A DNA stretch of 23,477 nt from an uncultured Planctomycetia bacterium (GTDB lineage: Bacteria > Planctomycetota > UBA1135 > GCA-002686595), in assembly GCA_937952135.1 (NCBI GenBank), contig CALFYL010000253.1:1-23477 (forward strand), read 5' to 3'. Positions 7,073 to 14,232 of this stretch are shown here, piece by piece. Each line of letters opens with the position of its first letter. Position 1 is the stretch's first letter. The notes beneath the pieces are model-generated. The model saw nothing but the letters and a program-made list of their open reading frames with translations. It was not told the origin of the DNA and did not search any database. A program made the translations under genes and the position numbers.

Positions 7073-8509
7073 ATGTCTCGCCGTTTCGCGCCCATCTTCA
7101 AGGCCGCTTCGTTTCTCGCGCTCTCACTCTCCGCCGCGCACGCGCAAAGCCGAGTTCAAACCCTCGACATCCACCCGATTCCGGGGACGCCTGAACGGGC
7201 GGGGATGTTCGACTGGCAAGCGAAGCGATGGTTGGACAAGCAGCTCGAGGGCCAGGTCCGAGCAGGTTCGCTGCCTGTCTACGACAACACCTGCACTTGG
7301 TCCGGCGGCGGCTTCTACAACGCCACGGATTCGTGCGAGGACTTCATCTCCGACGGGCGCATTCCGGGTGGCGCCGGCGGCAACAACCCGCTCGGCTCGT
7401 CGACGGACAACCTGATCAACAGCTTCCAGTTCATCTACTGCACGTCGGTCCTCACCGGTTCGGTCGACCTCAAGATCGGCTTCTACGACAACCTCGGCGG
7501 CTTCTGCCTCGGTGGGGTGCCCGTGACGCCGACCCTTCCGCCGGGCGGCGGGCTCGCGTCCCTTGCAATCCCCGGCGGCTACTTCGACTTCGGCGCGGCC
7601 TCGGGCTTTCCGCTGCCGGGCAGCGCGGCGAGTGGCACGCTGTCGTGTTGGATCATCGACATCGTCAACGTCGGCTTCTGCCTGCAATCCGACGGGGACG
7701 GCGTGTTCGACAACGTGAATGCGCTCGACAACTTCAGCTGGTCGTTCCAGATGGAGAATTCGATGGTGAGCGGCGTACCCCCCGGCGGCGTCGCCATCGC
7801 GGGCGAGCCGACGGGGTCGACGGTCGGGGGCTGCACCTACAACATTCCGTGCGGTACGCCGTTCATCGGCTCGCTCCCGTGCGGTCACGGACTCGGCCAG
7901 CAGGACTCGTTCTGGACCAACGTCGATCAGAACAACCCAAGTCTGTGCATCGGCGCTCCCGCGGCCGGCTCGGGCTGCTACTGGTTCGGCGGCTATCCCG
8001 CGAACCCGTACGCCGGTTTCTACATGCGAATGGGTTCCGCGGGAGCGTGCGCGGGCTGCACGCCGAACGCGACCAACTACTGCACCGCGGGCACGACGAC
8101 GAACGGCTGCACCTCGACGATGTCGTTCGTCGGGCCCGACGTGCCGTCGTTCAAAGGCACGGGCGTGTCGGTGGTGCGCGCGAACAACGTCGAAGGCGCG
8201 AAGCAGGGCCTGGTGTTCTTCGGGCTCGGGCCGATCGCGTCACCGTGGGGCTCGGGCAGCACGAGCTTCCTGTGCGTGAAGTCGCCGACCCAGCGCTCGT
8301 CGGTGCAGAACTCAGGCGGAACGGCGGGCGCCTGCAACGGCGCGATCTCGGCGGATCTGAACGCGCTGATCGCCGCTGGCAGCGGCACGCTCGCCGGCAG
8401 CCAGCTCTTCGCGGGCGTCAAGGTCTACGCGCAAGCGTGGTTCCGCGACCCGGCCTCGCCGAAGACCACGAACCTCTCCGATGGTTTGGAGCTGACGCTT
8501 TGCCCGTGA
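7073..8509 (+). CDS. Exported Cys-rich protein with shared C-terminal domain
   Basis: This is a 478-residue protein that begins with a clear Sec signal peptide: MSRR, a hydrophobic stretch FLALSLSAA, and a likely cut after AHA (residues 22-24). The start is supported by AGGAG at 7061-7065, seven bases before the ATG. The mature middle (about residues 60-330) is rich in Gly, Asn, aromatic residues and Cys (at least 16 Cys in all), so disulfides and an extracytoplasmic beta-rich fold are likely. I do not recognise its family. From base 8078 to the stop comes the same C-terminal domain as in the delta-60 repeat protein at the left edge (YCTAGTTTNGC … PWGSGSTS … NLSDGLELTLCP). The gene is probably monocistronic, with a hairpin following. 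No function is assigned. Confidence 0.88.
   Translation: MSRRFAPIFKAASFLALSLSAAHAQSRVQTLDIHPIPGTPERAGMFDWQAKRWLDKQLEGQVRAGSLPVYDNTCTWSGGGFYNATDSCEDFISDGRIPGGAGGNNPLGSSTDNLINSFQFIYCTSVLTGSVDLKIGFYDNLGGFCLGGVPVTPTLPPGGGLASLAIPGGYFDFGAASGFPLPGSAASGTLSCWIIDIVNVGFCLQSDGDGVFDNVNALDNFSWSFQMENSMVSGVPPGGVAIAGEPTGSTVGGCTYNIPCGTPFIGSLPCGHGLGQQDSFWTNVDQNNPSLCIGAPAAGSGCYWFGGYPANPYAGFYMRMGSAGACAGCTPNATNYCTAGTTTNGCTSTMSFVGPDVPSFKGTGVSVVRANNVEGAKQGLVFFGLGPIASPWGSGSTSFLCVKSPTQRSSVQNSGGTAGACNGAISADLNALIAAGSGTLAGSQLFAGVKVYAQAWFRDPASPKTTNLSDGLELTLCP
8078..8506 (+). other. Shared C-terminal domain, copy 2
   Basis: This 143-residue terminal module is homologous to the end of the protein encoded at 1-2636. The order of blocks is the same throughout, and the most constant parts are the first 11 residues, PWGSGSTS.LCV, AQAW.RDP and TNLSDGLE. 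It follows an unrelated Cys-rich region, which confirms that the module is separable. Confidence 0.8.
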
Positions 8510-8539
8510 TCTGAGTCGCTCGGCTGCGAAAAGTGAGTT

Positions 8540-8565
8540 GCCGGACAGCTTCGCGGCTGTCCGGC
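8540..8565 (+). terminator. Strong hairpin, probable terminator after the exported protein
   Basis: GCCGGACAGC (8540-8549) and GCTGTCCGGC (8556-8565) form a perfect 10-bp stem with a 6-base loop, 31 bases after the stop at 8509. No T-run follows, so it is a hairpin-only terminator or an mRNA 3'-end stabiliser. It separates this gene from gmd. Confidence 0.6.
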
Positions 8566-8614
8566 GTCGCTAGGTGCGCGCGGCGGCACGAGTAAGATGC
8601 GCGCGAGCACGACG

Positions 8615-9625
8615 ATGCCTTCGAAGACAGCGCTGATCACCGGAGTCACAGGTCAAGACGGCAGTTACCTGGCCGAATTGCTGCTCGAGAAGGGCTACAC
8701 CGTCCACGGCGTCGTGCGGCGCGTGAGCGCGTTCAACACCGGGCGCATCGACCACTTGCACCTCGGCCCGAAGGCGAATCCGCGCTTTCATCTGCACTAC
8801 GGCGACTTGAGCGACGCGGGCGCGCTGCGCAGCGTGCTCGACGACACGGCGCCCGACGAGGTCTACAACCTCGGCGCACAGAGCCACGTGCGCGTGAGCT
8901 TCGACCAGCCGCAGTACACGGTCGACGTGACCGGCGTGGGCGTGCTGCGCGTGCTCGACGCGATTCGCAGCTTCGAAAAGCACAGCGCGCGCAAAGTGCG
9001 CTTCTACCAGGCGGGCAGCTCCGAGATGTTCGGCGCCGCGCCGCCGCGCCAGCACGAGGGCACCGCGTTTCAGCCGCGCAGTCCGTACGCGTGCGCGAAG
9101 GCCTTTGCGCACTACCAGGTGATCAACTACCGCGACAGCTACGGGCTGTTCGCGACGAACGGCATCTTGTTCAACCACGAGAGTCCGCGCCGAGGCGAGA
9201 ACTTCGTCACGCGCAAGATCACGCGCGCGGCGGCGCGCATCAAGCTCGGTCTGCAGGACAAGCTGCAGCTCGGCAACCTCGAGGCGCGCCGCGACTGGGG
9301 CTTTGCGGGTGACTACGTCGAGGCGATGTGGCGCATGCTGCAGCACGACGAGCCGGGCGATTTCGTCGTGGCGACGGGCGTGAGCATCTCGATCGCCGAC
9401 TTTCTCGAACTGGCGTTCGGCCAGCTCGATCTCGACTGGCGCGCGCACGTCGAGTTCGACAAGCGCCATTTGCGGCCGGCGGAAGCGAACCACCTCGAAG
9501 GCGACGCAACGCGCGCGAGGGAGGTGCTCGGCTGGACGCCGAAGCACGACGTGCGTTCGCTGGCGCGGATGATGGTCGAAGCCGATCTCGAACTCGCGCG
9601 CCGCGAAGCGAACGCGGGCGAGTGA
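8615..9625 (+). CDS. gmd: GDP-mannose 4,6-dehydratase
   Basis: This enzyme converts GDP-D-mannose to GDP-4-keto-6-deoxy-D-mannose with bound NADP(H), the first step to GDP-fucose, GDP-rhamnose and related sugars. It is a short-chain dehydrogenase of 336 residues. Visible features are the nucleotide-binding ALITGVTGQDGSYLAE at the N-terminus, YGDLSDAGALR, VYNLGAQSHV, the catalytic loop FYQAGSSEMFG, the Tyr158 and Lys162 pair in SPYACAK, ILFNHESPRRGENFVTRKI and LGNLEARRDWGFAGDYV. Ser stands where many Gmd enzymes have Thr in the STSE motif. The ATG at 8615 gives the usual N-terminus; an in-frame ATG at 8597 would add six residues, and neither has a good SD. The next-step enzyme (reductase or epimerase) is not in the window. 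The gene converges on the SGNH-like gene. Confidence 0.95.
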   Translation: MPSKTALITGVTGQDGSYLAELLLEKGYTVHGVVRRVSAFNTGRIDHLHLGPKANPRFHLHYGDLSDAGALRSVLDDTAPDEVYNLGAQSHVRVSFDQPQYTVDVTGVGVLRVLDAIRSFEKHSARKVRFYQAGSSEMFGAAPPRQHEGTAFQPRSPYACAKAFAHYQVINYRDSYGLFATNGILFNHESPRRGENFVTRKITRAAARIKLGLQDKLQLGNLEARRDWGFAGDYVEAMWRMLQHDEPGDFVVATGVSISIADFLELAFGQLDLDWRAHVEFDKRHLRPAEANHLEGDATRAREVLGWTPKHDVRSLARMMVEADLELARREANAGE

Positions 9626-9644
9626 ACGTCAGCACTCCTGGCGA

Positions 9645-9669
9645 AGCGCGCTGATTCCGCGCTGCTTTT
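9645..9669 (+). terminator. Hairpin with T-run between convergent gmd and SGNH-like gene
   Basis: AGCGCG (9645-9650) pairs with CGCGCT (9658-9663) around a 7-base loop. GC and then TTTT (9666-9669) follow. It lies in the 50-bp gap between convergent stops and reads as a short intrinsic terminator for gmd. Confidence 0.45.
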
Positions 9670-9675
9670 CCGCGG

Positions 9676-10824
9676 TCACTTGACCAAGCCGAGCTCGACG
9701 ATGCGCGCCGCCAGCGTGCGGCCGAGCAGGTCGCAGCCCTCGTCGGTGAGGTGCACTTCGCGCGTGAAGACCGTGTCCTGGCCCTTCGCCGCGCGTTGGC
9801 GGTCCGCCTCCGGCTCGAGCACGCTGCGCGCGTCGCAATACGGCACGCCGCGCTCGTTCGCGACGACCTCGACGATGCGCGTGATCTCTTCGAAGGCCTC
9901 GCGCTGGATCGCGCCCGAGCTGAACAAGTCGAAATCGCTCACGCGAACGCACTCGGGCGCGAGCATCACTTCCGCGCCGTGCGCGCGCGCGACGCCGACG
10001 ATCGAGACCAGGTTGCGCTGGTAATTGAGCATCCCGAGCGCCTTGTCCGTCGGCTGCGCGTAGTTGTCCTTGTACTTGCCGAGGTCGACGATCGCCCACG
10101 CTCCGAGGTTGCTGCTCTGCGCCCACCAATCGGTGTAGTAGCGCCGCCACGCGAGGTACGTGTAGCTCGATTCGAGCACGCGGTCGACCGGATTGGGCCG
10201 CGCGATCGGCCACACCGCGCGCCAGTGCGTGTTGTCGCGCCGCACGCCGGGATACAGCGCGCACCGCATGTCGTTGAAGGTCTGGTAAACGAGCACGAGG
10301 TCCGGCCGCAGATCGACGCCGCGGATGGCGAGGTTGATCAAGCTCTCGTGCGTCGACCAACCCTGGCATCCGCCGTTGATGACCTCGACGCGTTTGGGAA
10401 GCCCCGCCGCGTTGAGGTGGTGCTCGAGGCGCGAAGTCCAGTTCGCTTCGTCGGACATCGGACCGAGGCCGTAGGTGCTCGAGCCGCCCATGCAGAAGAT
10501 GCGCCACACTCCGCCCGGCTTCTCCCACGTCGTCTCGCGGCCGCGGAACCCGAAGCTGTTGTGGTGCGTCGAATGCGGCTGCTTCTCGGTGGGCTCGTGC
10601 ACGTAGCCGGGCTTGTTCGAATAGCCGAGGTACGGATGCGCGCCGACGACCAGTTGCTCGCGCGCGTGGGTGAGCGGATCGAGTTCCTTGAGGCTCAGCT
10701 TCGGCAGCGTGAACACGCGGCAAGCGAGCTCGAAGCCGGCGAACATCACCGCCAGCGTGCCCAGCGCGATCGCGACGAGCTTGGGCCAGCGGCGGCCGCG
10801 GGGCGGGGCTTGGTCAGCGGCCAT
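9676..10824 (-). CDS. Membrane-anchored SGNH/GDSL-hydrolase-like protein
   Basis: This 382-residue protein has a short basic N-terminus and one hydrophobic helix (about residues 15-36), so the catalytic domain should face the periplasm. SGNH blocks are visible: IFCMGGSSTYG with the likely nucleophile Ser115, INGGCQGWST with Gly155, VYQTFND with Asn184, and VHLTDEG with His358. The usual Asp three residues before the His is Arg355 (REVH instead of DxxH). The acid of the triad is therefore missing or replaced from elsewhere. Family members deacylate or transacylate carbohydrates and lipids. It is divergent from an AlgI/AlgX-type O-acetylation pair, so a role in the same modification is plausible. 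The ATG at 10824 is chosen because it puts the helix near the N-terminus. The frame stays open further upstream but looks non-coding. Confidence 0.85.
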   Translation of the reverse strand: MAADQAPPRGRRWPKLVAIALGTLAVMFAGFELACRVFTLPKLSLKELDPLTHAREQLVVGAHPYLGYSNKPGYVHEPTEKQPHSTHHNSFGFRGRETTWEKPGGVWRIFCMGGSSTYGLGPMSDEANWTSRLEHHLNAAGLPKRVEVINGGCQGWSTHESLINLAIRGVDLRPDLVLVYQTFNDMRCALYPGVRRDNTHWRAVWPIARPNPVDRVLESSYTYLAWRRYYTDWWAQSSNLGAWAIVDLGKYKDNYAQPTDKALGMLNYQRNLVSIVGVARAHGAEVMLAPECVRVSDFDLFSSGAIQREAFEEITRIVEVVANERGVPYCDARSVLEPEADRQRAAKGQDTVFTREVHLTDEGCDLLGRTLAARIVELGLVK

Positions 10825-11163
10825 GGCGGCGAAGCGAACGCGGGCGGCGCGGGACGGTGGACGGCGGCGTGAGCACGTGGTTCGAGCGGGCGGAAGCGAG
10901 CTCCGGCGAGGTGCGCGGCCGGACGCGATGGGGCGAAGACTCACGAAGTTAGCACGCCTTCGGCCGCGCGCTCCAACGCGGCGCGTTCGACGTGCTCGGA
11001 TCCCGCGCGCTCCGGTTCGAGCTGCTATGGCGCGCCCTCGCGCGTCAACTACACTCGCGCGCCGCTCTCCTGCGCACTCTCCCGCGGGTTGCTTCCTCGG
11101 GTCCAAGTTGCGCGGGCGCGACCCCGCGCGCCATCCGTCGCTTCGTCACGAACCTCCGGTCGA
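10825..11163. other. Intergenic region between divergent SGNH-like and MBOAT genes
   Basis: These 339 bases hold no convincing gene. Open frames here are extensions or shadows typical of high GC. Rare AT-containing hexamers that could be -10 elements are TAACTT on the minus strand (plus-strand 10951-10946) and TACACT on the plus strand (11050-11055). Neither has a recognisable -35 partner at 17 bp. No SD precedes either start. Confidence 0.5.
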
Positions 11164-12585
11164 ATGGTCTTCAGCTCGCCCCAGTTCCTGTTCGTGTTCC
11201 TGCCAGCCGCGTTGCTGCTCCACACCTTCGCGGGCCGGCGCCTGCGGAACTTGGTGCTGCTGCTGCTGAGCCTGGGCTTCTACGCCTGGGGCGAGGGCGG
11301 TTACGTGCTCTTGATGCTGGCGTCGATCTTCGCCAACCACGCGCTCGGACTGTGGATCCAGCGCGGCGGCGGCGGCGCGGTGCTGTCGGGCGCCGTCGTC
11401 TTCAATCTGCTGCTGCTCGGCTTCTACAAGTACGCCGTGTGGGCTTGGGACAACGCGCTCGCGGCGTTTGGCGCGCTGGGCGCGCCCACAGCGTGGCTCG
11501 GGGTGCGTCCCGAGATCCATCTGCCGCTCGGCATCTCGTTCTTCACGTTTCAAGCGCTCTCCACGCTCGTCGACGTGAAGCGCGGGACGACGCGCCTCGG
11601 CCCCAATCCGCTCGATTTCGGCCTCTACATCGCCTGTTTCCCGCAGCTCATCGCCGGCCCGATCGTGCGCTACTGCGATGTCGCGGAGCAGATCGACAAG
11701 CGCGTCGTCGACTTCGAAGGCTTTGCCGAAGGCGTTCGGCGCTTCGTCATCGGCCTCGGCAAGAAGACCCTGCTCGCCAACTCGACGGCGCTCGTCGTCG
11801 ACGACGTGTTCGCGCTCCCCGCGGAGCAACTCACCGCCGGCGCCGCGTGGCTCGCGGTCTTCGCGTGGGGCTTCCAGGCCTACTTCGACTTCTCGGGCTA
11901 CTCGGACATGGCGATCGGCCTCGGGCGCATGTTCGGTTTCCGCTACCGCGAGAACTTCGAGCACCCGCTGGTCTCGCGCAGCATCACCGAGTTCTGGCGC
12001 CGCTGGCACATCAGCCTCTCGACCTTCTTTCGCGACTACGTCTACATCCCGATGGGCGGCAACCGGCGCGGCCCGCTGCGCATGTACTTCGGGCTCGTGA
12101 CCGTGTTCACGCTGGTCGGACTGTGGCACGGCGCGGCTTGGACCTTCGTCGTATTCGGTCTGTTCCACGGCAGCGTGATGATCCTCGAGCGCACGCCGCT
12201 CCTGCGCTGGACGCAGTCGGCGCCGCGCCTCGTCGGCCACGTCTACTTCTTCGTCGTGCTCAACGTGAGTTGGGCCATCTTCCGCGCCGACGACCTCGGC
12301 TACGCCGCGCGCATGATCGAGACGATGTTCGCCGGTTGGGCCGATCCGTCCCGACTCCATCCCGCGCGGCTGTTCCTCGACGGCGAACGCACCTGGGCGA
12401 TGGTGCTCGCCGCGGTCTGCGCGCTGCCGTGGATTCCGTGGTTGAAGGAGCGCTACGCGAGCCTCCCGTCGCTCCCGCGCGGCCTGGAGTTCGCCTCGAC
12501 GCTCGGACTCGTGGTCCTGTTCCTCGCGTCCTTGCTCGCGGCCTCCGCCGGCGCCTACGACCCGTTCATCTATTTCCGCTTCTGA
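11164..12585 (+). CDS. AlgI-type MBOAT membrane O-acyltransferase
   Basis: This 473-residue polytopic protein belongs to the MBOAT family (PF03062), in the AlgI/PatA/DltB branch. It transfers an acyl (usually acetyl) group across the membrane towards an exported polysaccharide or other acceptor. Visible motifs are MVFSSPQFLFVFLP at the N-terminus, FYAWGE, GISFFTFQALSTLVDV, FPQLIAGPIVRY, FDFSGYSDMAIGLGRMFGF, FWRRWHISLSTFFRDYVYIPMGGNR and LWHGAAWTF. The His of the WHG motif is residue 322, the essential histidine of this family. The ATG at 11164 gives the canonical N-terminus; the open frame extends 75 bases upstream without support. The stop is followed after one base by the ATG of an AlgJ/AlgX-like gene, an arrangement seen in alginate and cellulose acetylation loci. 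The acceptor glycan is unknown; no alginate polymerase genes are visible. Confidence 0.94.
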   Translation: MVFSSPQFLFVFLPAALLLHTFAGRRLRNLVLLLLSLGFYAWGEGGYVLLMLASIFANHALGLWIQRGGGGAVLSGAVVFNLLLLGFYKYAVWAWDNALAAFGALGAPTAWLGVRPEIHLPLGISFFTFQALSTLVDVKRGTTRLGPNPLDFGLYIACFPQLIAGPIVRYCDVAEQIDKRVVDFEGFAEGVRRFVIGLGKKTLLANSTALVVDDVFALPAEQLTAGAAWLAVFAWGFQAYFDFSGYSDMAIGLGRMFGFRYRENFEHPLVSRSITEFWRRWHISLSTFFRDYVYIPMGGNRRGPLRMYFGLVTVFTLVGLWHGAAWTFVVFGLFHGSVMILERTPLLRWTQSAPRLVGHVYFFVVLNVSWAIFRADDLGYAARMIETMFAGWADPSRLHPARLFLDGERTWAMVLAAVCALPWIPWLKERYASLPSLPRGLEFASTLGLVVLFLASLLAASAGAYDPFIYFRF

Positions 12586-12586
12586 C

Positions 12587-14158
12587 ATGCGCACCGCAAC
12601 TCGACGCTGGTCCGACGCCGTGCTCGTGACCGCCTTCGCGACCGGGCTGCTCGCGCCGCTCGTCGATCACTTCGTGAGGCCCGCGTCGGCGCGCGACACC
12701 AAGCCCGAGATGCGCGCGCCCGCGCCGGCGCCGGCGGCGCCGAAGAGCTTGGACGAGCTCGCGAAGCTGCCGCGCAAGGTCGACGCGTGGTACGAGGACC
12801 ATTTCGGGCTGCGCGACGTCTTCCTCCGCTGGCACAACGCCTTCAAATGGTTCGCGCTCGGCACGTCGCCGACGCCGAAGCTCGTGCTCGGCGACGACGG
12901 CTGGGTGTTCACGACCGAGGCCATGGCGCTCGACGACTATCGCGGCGCGGTCCCGCTGACGCCGGGCGCGCTCGAGGCCTGGCGCCGCATGCTCGAACAG
13001 CGCCGCGACTGGCTCGCGTCGCGCGGCATCGAGTACATGTTCGTGGTCGCGCCGTACAAGACGCAGGTCTACCCCGAGCTCCTCGAACCTCGTTTCGAGT
13101 CCGTCGGCCCGTCGCGCACCGACCAGCTCGCCCGGCACCTCGAGCGAACTTCGGACTTCCGCATCGTCGATCTGCGCGCGGCGGTGCTCGCGGCGAAGGA
13201 GCACGACACCCCCGAGGATCCGACGTTCTATCCGTACGGAACGCACTGGACCGACCGCGGCGCGCACGCGGGCTACGTCGAGCTCGTCCGCGAGATCGGC
13301 AAGCGCCTGCCGGGCGTCGCGCCGCTCGAGGACAGCGCTTTCGAGGTGAGCAGCGTCGAGGGCGGCGGCGATTCGTGGGCCGGTCGGCTCTATCTCGAGG
13401 GCCTGTTGCCGCAGCCGAACCTCGAATGGCGCGTGCGCGAGCCGAAGGCGCGCTACACGGGCAATTTCCGCGAGGATCCGGTGTTCGTGTCCGACCGCGA
13501 AGGCGGCGAAGGGCCGCGCGCGCTCGTGTTCCACGACTCGTTCACGCTGCCGCTGCGGCCGTGGCTCGCCGAACACTTCTCGCGCCTGTACTGCGACTGG
13601 ACGCACACGCCGATTCCCGAGCGCATCGACGCCGAGAAGCCCGACCTCGTGATCCAGATCTACAACGGCTACACGCTGATGCAGCTCACGCCGCACGCGC
13701 TGCGCGAAGAGGACGCCGGCGCGCGCGCCAGGCGCTTCGGCGCCGCGGACCAGGTGCTGTGGCGTTTCGACGCCGAGCGCTTTCCCGATGGGCTGAGCGT
13801 GAACCAAGGCGCGAAGCTCGCTCTCGACGGCGGCGTGTTGACGCTCGAGCGCGAGGCGCCGGCGAGCCTGCTGTTTCTTCCCGAGCTCGACTCTCCCGAA
13901 GGCGCCGACTTGCTCGTCGCCTGCGAGCTCGAAAGCAGCGAAGCGGGCAAGCTCCAAGTGCTGTACTGCACGAAACGATTGCCGCGCATCGACCGCCGAC
14001 AATACGTCGAGACCTTGCGCGCCGCGGGCCGCGAGCGGGTGGTCTTGGAAGTGCCGGAGGCGCATTTCGTCGGGCGAAGCGCGCTGTGGTTCGGTCCGCG
14101 CCGAGGCGTGACGAAGATTCACTCGCTCGAAGTTCGCGCGGCTCCGGTTCGGAACTGA
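12587..14158 (+). CDS. AlgJ/AlgX-like SGNH O-acetyltransferase partner of MBOAT
   Basis: This 523-residue protein has an N-terminal hydrophobic segment (about residues 12-30) that is a signal anchor, an Ala/Pro-rich linker, and an ALGX-type domain (PF16822). Visible are LPRKVDAWYEDHFGLRD, VLGDDGWVF, YMFVVAPYKTQVYPE, YGTHWTDRGAHAGY with His220, and LVFHDSFTLPL with the likely nucleophile Ser318. Family members usually have D-x-H-W; here the Asp position is Gly218. Roughly 130 residues at the C-terminus (from about 390) look like an added beta-rich, possibly carbohydrate-binding domain. The start is one base after the MBOAT stop, so the two are surely co-translated. Expected role: accept the acyl group delivered by the MBOAT protein and pass it to a glycan in the periplasm. 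Catalysis is uncertain given the missing Asp. Confidence 0.87.
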   Translation: MRTATRRWSDAVLVTAFATGLLAPLVDHFVRPASARDTKPEMRAPAPAPAAPKSLDELAKLPRKVDAWYEDHFGLRDVFLRWHNAFKWFALGTSPTPKLVLGDDGWVFTTEAMALDDYRGAVPLTPGALEAWRRMLEQRRDWLASRGIEYMFVVAPYKTQVYPELLEPRFESVGPSRTDQLARHLERTSDFRIVDLRAAVLAAKEHDTPEDPTFYPYGTHWTDRGAHAGYVELVREIGKRLPGVAPLEDSAFEVSSVEGGGDSWAGRLYLEGLLPQPNLEWRVREPKARYTGNFREDPVFVSDREGGEGPRALVFHDSFTLPLRPWLAEHFSRLYCDWTHTPIPERIDAEKPDLVIQIYNGYTLMQLTPHALREEDAGARARRFGAADQVLWRFDAERFPDGLSVNQGAKLALDGGVLTLEREAPASLLFLPELDSPEGADLLVACELESSEAGKLQVLYCTKRLPRIDRRQYVETLRAAGRERVVLEVPEAHFVGRSALWFGPRRGVTKIHSLEVRAAPVRN

Positions 14159-14187
14159 CGCGCTCGCCCCTGTGTGAGTCTCGACCT

Positions 14188-14207
14188 GGCGAGCCTGCGG
14201 GTTCGCC
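14188..14207 (+). terminator. Hairpin after the AlgX-like gene
   Basis: GGCGAGCC (14188-14195) pairs with GGTTCGCC (14200-14207), with one G·U pair and a 4-base loop, 30 bases after the stop at 14158. There is no T-run. It is followed at once by TATCCT (14209-14214), a possible -10 element 18 bases before the next start. Confidence 0.35.
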
Positions 14208-14232
14208 GTATCCTGGCCGCGGAGAGACCCAC

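Noticed and set aside
8528..8541. AAAAGTGAGTTG after the exported protein, similar to the HxlR-region repeat
   Set aside because: It matches only part of AAGTGAAGTGAC, lies downstream of a gene next to a terminator hairpin, and has no second copy.
4048..14158. A complete alginate biosynthesis locus
   Set aside because: Only the MBOAT and AlgX-like proteins resemble alginate genes. AlgD, Alg8/44, AlgK/E and AlgL are not visible, and gmd is the 4,6-dehydratase, not GDP-mannose dehydrogenase.
12787..14232. Upstream extension of the peptidase gene frame across the AlgX-like gene
   Set aside because: Arg/Ala low-complexity sequence in the wrong frame. A signal peptide and a well-placed SD begin the gene at 14233.
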